Source: Gemmatimonadota bacterium (lineage in GTDB: Bacteria > Gemmatimonadota > Gemmatimonadetes > Longimicrobiales > Gaopeijiaceae). Taken from it: a stretch of 64,000 bases of DNA. The notes below the pieces were generated by a model. The model had not been told where the DNA came from. It saw only the letters and a list, made by a program, of their open reading frames with translations, and searched no databases. The stretch covers positions 96,223 to 160,222 of the forward strand of contig JAJDYN010000040.1 in NCBI GenBank assembly GCA_022825135.1. The letters run 5' to 3'. The position numbers and the translations under genes are program-made. Shown in pieces: positions 35,875-44,100 of this stretch (positions are counted from its first letter, which is position 1; every line of letters begins with the position of its first letter).

Positions 35875-37322
35875 TGGCCGATCCGCCCACTGCCGTTCTG
35901 CCCACCCTGGGGCGGGACGGCTTCTCCGAACCCTCCACTACTCCCTCCCTGCGCTGGGTCGCGGAAGGTGTTTCGGCGGATTCGGGGGCGGCGCCCGGTC
36001 TCCCGCACATCGTCGCGTGGAATCTCACCCGGCGCTGCAACCTGGAGTGCGCGCACTGCTACATCTCCGCGGGATCGTGGCACCTGGCGGAGACGGAGCT
36101 GTCCACCGCGGAATGTCATCGCGTGCTCGACCAGGTTCTGGAGGTCAACCCGAATCCGGTGCTCATTCTGTCGGGCGGAGAGCCCCTCCTGCGCGACGAC
36201 CTGGAGGAAGTCGCCGCCCGGGCGAGCGCCGGCGGGGCCACCGTGGTGGTCGGCACCAACGGCACCCGTCTCAGCGACCGCCGCATCGAGTCGCTCATGG
36301 AGGCGGGGGTGACGGGGGTCGCGGTCAGCGTGGACTCGCTGGTCGACACCTACCACGACCGCTTCCGCCACGGGTCGGGGGCGCTCTCCGACACCCTGGC
36401 CGCGGTGGACCGGCTCGCCGCCCACCGCCTGGATTTCATCGTCCAGACCAGCGTAACCCGGGGCAACCGGGCGGAGGTGGCCGGGATCGCCGCGTGGGCG
36501 GAGAGCCGGGGCGCGGTCTCGTTCAACCTGTACTTCCTGGTTCCCACCGGGCGCGGGGAGCGCATGCAGGGCCTCTCCCCGGAAGAGAACGAGGCGGTGC
36601 TCGCCGAATTGGTGGAACTCGAGCGCGAGTACCGGGGCCGCATGATGGTGCGTTCCAAGTGCCAGCCGCAGATCATGCGCCACGTGATCGAGGGCGGGGA
36701 GGAGTCGCCGCTGCTCAACTACGGCACCCGCTGTCCGTGCGGCGTGCACTACTGCCGCATCACTCCGGAGGGGAAGGTCACCCCCTGTCCCTACACGCCG
36801 GTGGTTGCGGGCGACCTCACCACCACCCCCTTCCGCCAGGTGTGGGAGTCGTCGCCCGTCTTCGCCCGGCTGCGCCACGGCGAACCGGGAGGGCGGTGCG
36901 GGCGCTGCGAATACCGCGCGGTGTGCGGGGGCTGCCGCGCGCGCGCCCACGCGCTGACCGGCGACCTGCTCGGCCCCGACGACTCCTGCGCCTACGAGCC
37001 GGCCGGCGACCGGGCGGTCATCGAGCCGCGGCGCGAGGTCGTGTACGGCGACGACACCGTGGCCGAGCTCCCCTGGACCGAAGAGGCGCGCGCGCGCCTG
37101 TCCGTCGTGCCCAGCTTCGTGCGCGGGGTGGTGTCCGCGCGCGTCGAGTCGTTCGCGCGCAAGCGCGGGTACAAGAGGGTGACCGCCGAGGTGATGGCGG
37201 AGGTGCGCCGCGGCATGCCGGTTGATTTCTCCAGGCGGCTGCCTTTCTTCCTACGCAACCAGATGTCCGCGGCCGCGTCGCGCGACGATACTCCGGAGGA
37301 AAGCGATGCGCCCCGGAGTTGA
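35874..37322 (+). CDS. NirJ-like radical SAM/SPASM protein with C-terminal PCP_red domain
   Basis: A 482 aa radical SAM enzyme. The cluster motif is RRCNLECAHCYISAG (about 55-68), with SAM-binding SGGEPLL after it. A SPASM-type auxiliary cluster region has RCPCGVHYCRITPEG, then CGRCEYRAVCGGCRARA and a later cysteine. The last 80 residues are a PCP_red domain (LPWTEEARARLSVVPSFVRG). Related NirJ and AhbCD enzymes modify heme precursors, and proteins of this build accompany bd-like oxidases in some genomes. A heme-modifying role is inferred. It feeds straight into the oxidase gene. Confidence 0.8.
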   Translation: MADPPTAVLPTLGRDGFSEPSTTPSLRWVAEGVSADSGAAPGLPHIVAWNLTRRCNLECAHCYISAGSWHLAETELSTAECHRVLDQVLEVNPNPVLILSGGEPLLRDDLEEVAARASAGGATVVVGTNGTRLSDRRIESLMEAGVTGVAVSVDSLVDTYHDRFRHGSGALSDTLAAVDRLAAHRLDFIVQTSVTRGNRAEVAGIAAWAESRGAVSFNLYFLVPTGRGERMQGLSPEENEAVLAELVELEREYRGRMMVRSKCQPQIMRHVIEGGEESPLLNYGTRCPCGVHYCRITPEGKVTPCPYTPVVAGDLTTTPFRQVWESSPVFARLRHGEPGGRCGRCEYRAVCGGCRARAHALTGDLLGPDDSCAYEPAGDRAVIEPRREVVYGDDTVAELPWTEEARARLSVVPSFVRGVVSARVESFARKRGYKRVTAEVMAEVRRGMPVDFSRRLPFFLRNQMSAAASRDDTPEESDAPRS

Positions 37323-39147
37323 GATCACCTCGGAGAGAAACGTGCCGAAACCTGGTATGACGTGGCGCTCCGGCGCCGGACCCATCCTTCTGCTGGGTGC
37401 GCTCGCCCTCCTGGTGATGGCGGAGCCCGCATTCGCCCAGGTGCCCGCCGGGCGCGATTACGGCGACTTCCCCGTAATCGGCGGCCGGGCGGCGGTATGG
37501 ATTGCGGCCCAGGTGCACCTGCTCTTCGCCGCGTTCGTGCTGGGCGTGCCCATGTTCGCGGTCGTCACCGAGGCCATCGGCATGTTCGGCGGCGACGAGC
37601 GCTACGACAAGCTGTCCAAGGAGTTCACCCGGCTCCTGCTGGTAGCGTACTCCGCGACCGCCATCTGGGGCGGCATCCTGCTCTTCCTGCTGGTCACCAT
37701 CTACCCCACCCTGTTCAGCTATCTCGCGCAGATCTTCAACCTGTCGATGTGGATCTACGTGGGGCTCTTCTTCTTCGAGTCCTTCACGCTCTACCTGTAC
37801 TACTACGGCTGGGACCGCTGGAAGAAGGGCCGCGCCAAGTGGTTCCACTGGGGGCTGGGCATCGCGCTGAACGTGTGGGGCACGATCGTCATGTTCATCG
37901 CCAACGGCTGGCTGACCTACATGATGAGCCCGCCGGCCGACGTCACCGTCGACACGGCTCCCCAGATGGTGCAGCTGTGGAGCGCGCTCACCAACGCGAC
38001 CTGGATGCCCATCAACATCCACCGGCTGATCGCCAACGTCGTGTTCGGGGGGGCGGTGGTCGGCGCCTACGCGGCGTACCGTTTCCTGGCCGCAAAGAGC
38101 GACGAGGAGCGCGCCCACTACGACTGGATGGGCTACGTGGGCAACATGATCGCCATCGGCGCGCTCATCGTTCTGCCCTTCGCCGGCTACTGGCTGGGCC
38201 GGGAGATCTACGAGTTCAACCAGCAGATGGGCATCACCATGATGGGCGGCTTCATGAGCTGGCTGTGGATCATCCAGGCCTTCCTCATCGGGGTGCTGTT
38301 CCTGGCCGGCAACTACTACCTGTGGGTGGGGATGGGCCGAATACCCGGGGCGGAGCGCTTCATGCCCTACACGAAGTACATGCTCGCCGTGCTCATCGTG
38401 GGCGTGATCGTGTGGGCGACCCCCAACACCATGATCGCCAGCCGCGAGGAGTTCGCGGCGATGGGCGGCACGCACCATCCCTTCCTCAGCGTCCTCGGGC
38501 TGATGAGCGGCAAGAACACGGCGGTCAACTTCATGATCCTGACCACCTTCCTGTCGTTCCTGCTCTACCGGCGCGCCAACAAGGAACCGGTGGTGCCGTG
38601 GGCGCGCACCGGCACGATCGTGCAGGGCGCCATTTTCGTGGTGGCCTCGGCGATCGTGCTGTTCTACGGGATCTACGGCTACATGGTGCCGACCATCGTG
38701 CGCATCGGGTTCTCGGTCTACCAGGTGCTCACGGTGCTCGCGTGCATCATCGGGGTGATCACCATAGACCTGCTGATGCTGCGGGGGGCCACCTCGCGCG
38801 GCGAGATCCAGTGGGGCCGAATGCCGGAGCGCTCGCAGTACGCGCTCTTCATCCTGGCGGTAACCTTCACCTGGCTGATGGGCCTCATGGGCTTCGCGCG
38901 CAGCGGCATCCGCCAGCACTGGCACGTATTCGAGGTCATTCGCGACACCAGCCCCTGGGCGGCCACCCCGGCACTGGGCTATTCGTCGGTGGTCATCTCC
39001 GCCTGCGTGCTCATCTTCTTCGGGCTGGTGGCCTTCATCTTCTGGCTCGGCTCGCTGGCCGAGAAACCCGTGATTTCGTCGGTGGGTCAGGCTTCGGCCG
39101 CAGGCGGGATCCAGAGCGAACTTCAGCCGGCACCCAGCGAGGGATAG
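37306..39147 (+). CDS. Cytochrome bd-like oxidase subunit I
   Basis: About 613 aa with roughly 14 transmembrane helices, resembling CydA. The helix with AAQVHLLFAAFVLGVPMF holds a histidine where CydA's first heme ligand lies. MFIANGWLTYMMSPPA matches the conserved NGWM-type helix, and NIHRLIANVVFGGAVVG offers a second histidine. No cydB follows; c-type cytochromes do, as in the bd-like clusters of Nitrospira. It may oxidise cytochrome c rather than quinol (inference). ATG at 37306 has GGAGGA five bases upstream; GTG at 37342 also has a good site and gives a shorter signal. Confidence 0.75.
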   Translation: MRPGVEITSERNVPKPGMTWRSGAGPILLLGALALLVMAEPAFAQVPAGRDYGDFPVIGGRAAVWIAAQVHLLFAAFVLGVPMFAVVTEAIGMFGGDERYDKLSKEFTRLLLVAYSATAIWGGILLFLLVTIYPTLFSYLAQIFNLSMWIYVGLFFFESFTLYLYYYGWDRWKKGRAKWFHWGLGIALNVWGTIVMFIANGWLTYMMSPPADVTVDTAPQMVQLWSALTNATWMPINIHRLIANVVFGGAVVGAYAAYRFLAAKSDEERAHYDWMGYVGNMIAIGALIVLPFAGYWLGREIYEFNQQMGITMMGGFMSWLWIIQAFLIGVLFLAGNYYLWVGMGRIPGAERFMPYTKYMLAVLIVGVIVWATPNTMIASREEFAAMGGTHHPFLSVLGLMSGKNTAVNFMILTTFLSFLLYRRANKEPVVPWARTGTIVQGAIFVVASAIVLFYGIYGYMVPTIVRIGFSVYQVLTVLACIIGVITIDLLMLRGATSRGEIQWGRMPERSQYALFILAVTFTWLMGLMGFARSGIRQHWHVFEVIRDTSPWAATPALGYSSVVISACVLIFFGLVAFIFWLGSLAEKPVISSVGQASAAGGIQSELQPAPSEG

Positions 39148-39156
39148 GGGAGGCAG

Positions 39157-39957
39157 ATGCTTAAGACCAACCTGAGTATCCTGGCGGTGGTGATCGGCTG
39201 CCTGGGCGTGTTCACCTGGGTCGCCAACGCCATTCCGCAGATCCAGTCGGATGTGCCCGAGGACCTGGTATTGTCGGACGACGTCAGCCCGGAGGAGCTC
39301 ATCGCGGCGGGCGAGGAACTGTACAACGGCGGTGGCGGCTGCACGGCCTGCCACGGCCTGGGCGAGCGCGCCCCGAACCTGCTCACCGACCACGCGGGCA
39401 CCGGGCTCATCGGCGAGCGCTGCGCGAACCGCGTGGCAGGCGAGGACTGCAAGCAGTACCTGCATACGTCGATGGTGGACCCCAACGCCTACCTGGTGGA
39501 GGGGTTCGCGCCCATCATGCTGGACGCGAGCCGCACCCTCTCATCCGTGCAGATCTGGGCGCTGGTGGCCTATCTGCAGTCGCTGGGAGGGGAGGTGACG
39601 GTGACGGGGGCGGATTTCGCAGACGACGGTGGAGCGGCAGCCGCGGGCGGGGTGGTGGCGAGCGCGCCCGCCGCCCCGGTGCTGGGTCCGACCGGGCCCC
39701 TCGACCCGGAAGAGCTTCTGACCCGGCACACCTGCGCCACCTGCCACGCGGTCACCGGGCAATCGCCGCTGGGACCGTCCTACGAGGGCATGGGCAGTCG
39801 CCTGACCGCCGACGAAATCCGGACGTCCATCCTCGATCCCACAGCGTCGGCGGCCGAGGGATTCGAGGAGATGCTCGGGATCATGCCCCCGATCTTCGGG
39901 AACATCCCGGCGGCCGAACTCGAGGCGATCGTGCAGTTCATCGCATCGCAGAGATAG
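39157..39957 (+). CDS. Diheme c-type cytochrome
   Basis: A 266 aa exported protein. A membrane anchor or signal (LSILAVVIGCLGVFTWVANA) is followed by two cytochrome c domains. The sites are GCTACHGLGE (about 65) and CATCHAVTGQ (about 193), joined by an alanine-rich linker. Likely axial methionines lie in the APIMLDASR and LGIMPPIFGN regions. It starts ten bases after the bd-like subunit with a GGGAGG ribosome site, so it is probably that enzyme's electron donor or subunit. Confidence 0.85.
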   Translation: MLKTNLSILAVVIGCLGVFTWVANAIPQIQSDVPEDLVLSDDVSPEELIAAGEELYNGGGGCTACHGLGERAPNLLTDHAGTGLIGERCANRVAGEDCKQYLHTSMVDPNAYLVEGFAPIMLDASRTLSSVQIWALVAYLQSLGGEVTVTGADFADDGGAAAAGGVVASAPAAPVLGPTGPLDPEELLTRHTCATCHAVTGQSPLGPSYEGMGSRLTADEIRTSILDPTASAAEGFEEMLGIMPPIFGNIPAAELEAIVQFIASQR

Positions 39958-39984
39958 GAGACGCGCCTTGAGGGAGAAGAATCG

Positions 39985-40788
39985 ATGAACACCAAGCCCT
40001 GGAAGCATCCGCTGGGCCAGGCGGCGATCGTCGTGGTGCTGGCGTACCTCCTCTTCGAATGGGGCATCTGGCTCCTGCCGCCCCTCTTCGGGGTCGCCAG
40101 CGCGCCCGTGCCCGCCACCGTCGTCCTGCAGTACATGGGGACCGTGGTCGTGGGCGTGCTGATCTGGGTCAGCGACTCCGAGGAGCGCTGGAAGCAGTTC
40201 AAGGCGCCGATCCACCGCGTGATGGTGGACCCGCGCCAGAAGGTCCTGCGCACGGCGCTCATGGTCACCATTCCCCTGCTGGTCGCCTTCATGACCTTCG
40301 ACCGGGTGCGGCCCACGGTCTCGGCGCCGGCCGCGCTGCGCTCCGTGCACCCCGCGCCCCCCGGACAGATCGACTTCCGCGGCGAGACCATGGTCCTCAA
40401 CGGGCTCGAGAACCCGCTCCGGCACGAGGGCGACCTGGAGGCGCACTACGAGGAGGGCAAGAGGATCTACGTCCAGAACTGCATGCCCTGCCACGGCGAC
40501 GCGCTGGACGGGCAGGGCCACTTCGCGAGCGCCTTCAACCCCGCGCCCCTCAGCTTCCAGGACCCGGGCACCATCGTACAGCTCACGGAGAGCTTCGTCT
40601 TCTGGCGCATCGCCAAGGGCGGGCCCGGACTGCCGCGCGAGGCCACGCCCTGGGACTCGGCGATGCCCGCCTGGGAGGACCTGCTTACCGCAGAAGAGAT
40701 CTGGCAGGTGACCATCTACCTCTACGAACAGACCGGCTGGGAGCCGCGGACCTGGGAGGAAGAGGGCGCCGAAGGAGAGGAGCACTGA
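39985..40788 (+). CDS. Membrane-anchored monoheme c-type cytochrome
   Basis: A 267 aa protein. Hydrophobic segments near the N-terminus (AAIVVVLAYLLFEWGIWLL, VLQYMGTVVVGVLIWV and ALMVTIPLLVAFMTF) suggest three membrane helices. A periplasmic cytochrome c domain then carries NCMPCHGDALDG. The C-terminus is acidic. Its stop overlaps the next cytochrome's ATG in a TGATG, and the gene lies in the bd-like oxidase operon. It resembles the membrane cytochromes that accompany alternative oxidases, but I cannot name the exact subunit. Confidence 0.8.
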   Translation: MNTKPWKHPLGQAAIVVVLAYLLFEWGIWLLPPLFGVASAPVPATVVLQYMGTVVVGVLIWVSDSEERWKQFKAPIHRVMVDPRQKVLRTALMVTIPLLVAFMTFDRVRPTVSAPAALRSVHPAPPGQIDFRGETMVLNGLENPLRHEGDLEAHYEEGKRIYVQNCMPCHGDALDGQGHFASAFNPAPLSFQDPGTIVQLTESFVFWRIAKGGPGLPREATPWDSAMPAWEDLLTAEEIWQVTIYLYEQTGWEPRTWEEEGAEGEEH

Positions 40789-42374
40789 TGCGGGCGCGAG
40801 CGATGGTACCGGGATTCGTGGTTGCGGCGGCTGTGACGTGCGCCGTTTCGGCCCCTCTCGCCGCCCAGGAAGAGAACGCGCTGGGCCGCGAGGTCTACGA
40901 CCGCTGGTGTGCCTCCTGCCACGGCTACGAAGGCCTCGGCGACGGCTACGCGGCGACCTGGATGCTCCCGCGCCCGCGCGACTTCACCCAGGCGCTCTAC
41001 CAGATCCGCACCACACCCAGCGGGCAGCTTCCCACCGACGACGACATCATGCGCGTCATCAACGAGGGAATGCCGGGCACGACGATGCCCGGATGGGAGG
41101 AAGAGCTCAGCCTCGAAGAGCGACTGGCGCTCGTCGACTACCTCAAGAGCTTTTCCCGCTTCTTCGCCGCCGGCGAGGCTCCCGAGCCCATGACCTTCAG
41201 CAGCCCGACCCGGGCCACCGAGGAAGCCCTCGCGGAGGGCCGGGAGGTCTACGAGCTCATCGAGTGCAATCGCTGCCACGGCGCCGACGGACGGGGGGAC
41301 GGCACTTCCTCGCCGACGCTGGTGGACGACACCGGCATGCCCATCTACTCGGTGGATCTGACCGAGAACTGGTACTTCAACGGCGGCGGCACGGTGGAGG
41401 ACATCTACCAGCGGCTGCGCACCGGCCTGGACGGGACGCCGATGCCGTCGTTCACCGACCTGATCGACGCCGGGGTCATCACCGACGAGCAGCTGTGGAA
41501 CCTCTCCCACTACGTGCGCAGCCTGGCTCCGGAGGACCCGCCGGGCATCACCGAGGTGATCCGGGCCGGTCTGGTCGAGGATGCGCCCCTTCCGGAAGGT
41601 GTCGACGACCCGCTGTGGGAGTCGGCAGAAGCGTTCTACATCCCGATGGGCGGGCAGATCATCGAGAGCCCGCGCTGGTTCGTGCCGCAGGTGGCCGGGC
41701 TGTGGGTGCGCGCCCTGCACGATGGCGGGGAGCTCGCGGTGCACGTCTCCTGGAGCGACCACTCCGAGAGTCCCGATTCCGCGTGGGCCGGCTTCCAGGC
41801 CCAGGTCCTGTCGGCGGTGGGACCCGAGGAGGGCGACATGGAACCGGGCCCCAGACCCGACGGGCTGTACCTCCAGTTTCCCATGGAGATTCCGGAGGGG
41901 ATGGACAAGCCCTATTTCCTGATGGGAGATCCGCTGGAGCCCGTGTACCTGTGGCACTGGGAGAGCACGGCGGGCGCGGCGCAGGAAGCGGACGCCCGCG
42001 GGCTGGGCACCATGGCCCCCCAGGGCGACGCCGGCCAGTCGCTGGCGTCGGAGGCGGCGTTTTCGGCGGGGCGCTGGGCTGTTATGTTCCGCCGCGCTCT
42101 TGAGACCGGGGATCCGGGCGATCTGCAGTTCCGCGTCGGCGAGCCGGTGCCCGTCGGCTTCGCCGCGTGGGACGGCGACAACGGGGAATCGGGATCCCGG
42201 GGCTCGATCAGCTCATGGCATTACATTTTCCTGCAGGAACCGACGCCAGCCACCGTGGTGGTCGCGCCGCTGATCGCGACGCTGCTGACCGCCGGGCTGG
42301 GCGTGCTGGTTGTGGCCCGGGCCCAGAGGCGCGAGCGGGAAGGCGCCGAGGGCCCGGATGAAGGCGACGCGTAG
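40788..42374 (+). CDS. Diheme cytochrome c fused to an ethylbenzene-dehydrogenase-type heme domain
   Basis: A 528 aa exported protein. A signal peptide (FVVAAAVTCAVSAPLAAQ) is followed by two cytochrome c domains with WCASCHGYEG (about 40) and ECNRCHGADG (about 160). A beta-rich region then resembles the EB_dh or NXR-gamma heme-b domain: DPLWESAEAFYIPMGGQI and GLWVRALHDGGELAVHVSW. It ends in a membrane helix (VVVAPLIATLLTAGLGVLVV). It is the last cytochrome of the operon. Which enzyme it serves is open; the bd-like oxidase is nearest. Confidence 0.75.
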   Translation: MRARAMVPGFVVAAAVTCAVSAPLAAQEENALGREVYDRWCASCHGYEGLGDGYAATWMLPRPRDFTQALYQIRTTPSGQLPTDDDIMRVINEGMPGTTMPGWEEELSLEERLALVDYLKSFSRFFAAGEAPEPMTFSSPTRATEEALAEGREVYELIECNRCHGADGRGDGTSSPTLVDDTGMPIYSVDLTENWYFNGGGTVEDIYQRLRTGLDGTPMPSFTDLIDAGVITDEQLWNLSHYVRSLAPEDPPGITEVIRAGLVEDAPLPEGVDDPLWESAEAFYIPMGGQIIESPRWFVPQVAGLWVRALHDGGELAVHVSWSDHSESPDSAWAGFQAQVLSAVGPEEGDMEPGPRPDGLYLQFPMEIPEGMDKPYFLMGDPLEPVYLWHWESTAGAAQEADARGLGTMAPQGDAGQSLASEAAFSAGRWAVMFRRALETGDPGDLQFRVGEPVPVGFAAWDGDNGESGSRGSISSWHYIFLQEPTPATVVVAPLIATLLTAGLGVLVVARAQRREREGAEGPDEGDA

Positions 42375-42408
42375 ACATCGAAGTTCAAATAGCACCACGG
42401 AGGAAGGA

Positions 42409-43284
42409 ATGAGAGACCTGTTTGGATGCGGCCGGGCCATGCTGATGGCGACGGCCGCGGTGTTCGCCACCGCGTGCGGCGGCGGCGGCGGTGAGGCCGG
42501 CGGCGGCATGGAGCAGGAAGCCGCCGGCGAGGAAATGGCTTCTCCGGTCGACATGGCCACCGCGGGCGGCATTCATGCGATGGTGATGTTCGAGGGCATG
42601 GCGCCCGAAATGGATGCGATCGACATGGCGTCCGAGCCGAATTGCGCGGCCCGGTACACCGACACGCCGATGGCCGAGGAGGTCGTGGTCGGCGGAGGCG
42701 GGGGCCTGGCCAACGTCTTCGTCTACGTCAGGGAAGGCCTCGACGCGGGCATGAGCTTCCCCACGCCCGGCGGCGCGGTGGTCATGGACCAGGTCGGCTG
42801 CCGCTACGTGCCCCGGGTCGTGGGCGTGCAGGCGGGACAGGACCTCACCTTCCGCAACTCGGACGGCCTGCCCCACAACATCAACGCATCGCCCAGCGAA
42901 AACCGCGGCTTCAACATCAGCCAGCCGGTGAACATGGACACCAACCGCAACTTCCCGCTGGCGGAGGTGATGGTCCCGGTGCGCTGCGACGTGCACGGCT
43001 GGATGAGCGCCTACGTGGGCGTGCTGGACCATCCCTTCCACGGCGTCACGGACATGGAGGGAGGGGCCGACCTGGGCATGCTCCCGCCCGGTGACTACGT
43101 GGTCGAGGCCTGGCACGAGCGTTACGGAACGCAGACGGCCAGCGTCACCGTCACCACCGGCGAGACCGCGATGGTGAGCTTCTCCTTCTCGGAAGCCATG
43201 GCGGCCAACGCCGTGGTGCCGATGGGCGAGCCGATCGATCCGCACGGCCCCGGAGCCCACACTCTCGCTCCCGAGGCCCATTAG
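42409..43284 (+). CDS. Cupredoxin-like lipoprotein
   Basis: A 291 aa lipoprotein. The signal AMLMATAAVFATAC ends in a lipobox cysteine. After a Gly/Glu/Met-rich linker comes a beta-rich domain with LTFRNSDGLPHNINA and VPVRCDVHGWMSAYVGV. That gives His, Cys, His and Met in the order of a type 1 copper site. The tail is again methionine- and histidine-rich. It lies between the cytochromes and coxB, so it may carry electrons or copper to the oxidase. The ATG at 42409 follows an AGGAAGG ribosome site. Confidence 0.75.
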   Translation: MRDLFGCGRAMLMATAAVFATACGGGGGEAGGGMEQEAAGEEMASPVDMATAGGIHAMVMFEGMAPEMDAIDMASEPNCAARYTDTPMAEEVVVGGGGGLANVFVYVREGLDAGMSFPTPGGAVVMDQVGCRYVPRVVGVQAGQDLTFRNSDGLPHNINASPSENRGFNISQPVNMDTNRNFPLAEVMVPVRCDVHGWMSAYVGVLDHPFHGVTDMEGGADLGMLPPGDYVVEAWHERYGTQTASVTVTTGETAMVSFSFSEAMAANAVVPMGEPIDPHGPGAHTLAPEAH

Positions 43285-43398
43285 ACACGAGCCGCCGAGG
43301 ACGGGCCGGCGTCTCCCCCCGGGGGCGCCGGTCCGGTCCGCGGCCGGGTACCCCGCCCGGTCGCCATCACCCCCGGCAGCGAGCAGGAGAACACCAAC

Positions 43399-44100
43399 AT
43401 GAGCTGGTTGCTCCCCGACAGTTATTCCACCTTTGGGCCGGACGTCGACTTCCTGTACTACGCGATCCTCGTGGTAACGGGGGTCGTCTTCGTGATCACC
43501 GAGGCGCTCCTGGTCTATTTCGTCATCCGCTACCGGCGGCGCGACGGGCAGAAGGCCACCTACATCCACGGGTCGACGAAAGCGGAGATCATCTGGACGG
43601 CCGTCCCCTTCATCGCCGTGCTGGGGCTGGCCTTCATCAGCATCCCTTCGTGGAACATGATGAAGAACCCGGACAGCGTGCCCGCCGACGCGCTTGACTA
43701 CATCGTCAACGCCAAGCAGTTCGAGTGGGAGATCACCTACGCCGGAGCCGACGGGGTCACCGGCACCGCCGACGACATCTCGACGATCAACATCATGCAT
43801 GTCCCGGTGAACCAGGCGGTCAACATCACCCTCCGGTCCGAGGATGTGCTTCACTCCTTCTTCCTACCCGAGATGCGGGTGAAACAGGACGCGGTGCCGG
43901 GCATGGACATCACCGTCTGGTTCGAGGCGACCCGGGCGGGCGCGTATCCCATCGGTTGCGCCGAACTCTGCGGCAATCTCCATACGACCATGGGCGGGAC
44001 CCTCAACGTATACGAGGCGGCCGACTTCGAAGCGTGGGTCGCCTCCCAGAGCGCGGACGCCGACGACGCCGACGACGCCGACGATCAGGAGGACCAGTAG
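43399..44100 (+). CDS. coxB: Cytochrome c oxidase subunit II
   Basis: A 233 aa subunit with two membrane helices near the N-terminus (YYAILVVTGVVFVITEALLV and IIWTAVPFIAVLGLAFI). The CuA site is complete: a first histidine in EDVLHSFFLPEM (about 151) and CAELCGNLHTTMGG (about 187-200). There is no fused cytochrome c domain, unlike caa3 subunits, so the nearby soluble cytochromes or cupredoxin must deliver electrons. The acidic repeat tail (DADDADDADD) is unusual. coxA begins at the next base after its stop. Confidence 0.93.
   Translation: MSWLLPDSYSTFGPDVDFLYYAILVVTGVVFVITEALLVYFVIRYRRRDGQKATYIHGSTKAEIIWTAVPFIAVLGLAFISIPSWNMMKNPDSVPADALDYIVNAKQFEWEITYAGADGVTGTADDISTINIMHVPVNQAVNITLRSEDVLHSFFLPEMRVKQDAVPGMDITVWFEATRAGAYPIGCAELCGNLHTTMGGTLNVYEAADFEAWVASQSADADDADDADDQEDQ

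Noticed and set aside
32585..37322. Light-independent protochlorophyllide reductase
   Set aside because: Only the small C-terminal PCP_red domain is shared. The BchL, BchN and BchB catalytic folds are missing.
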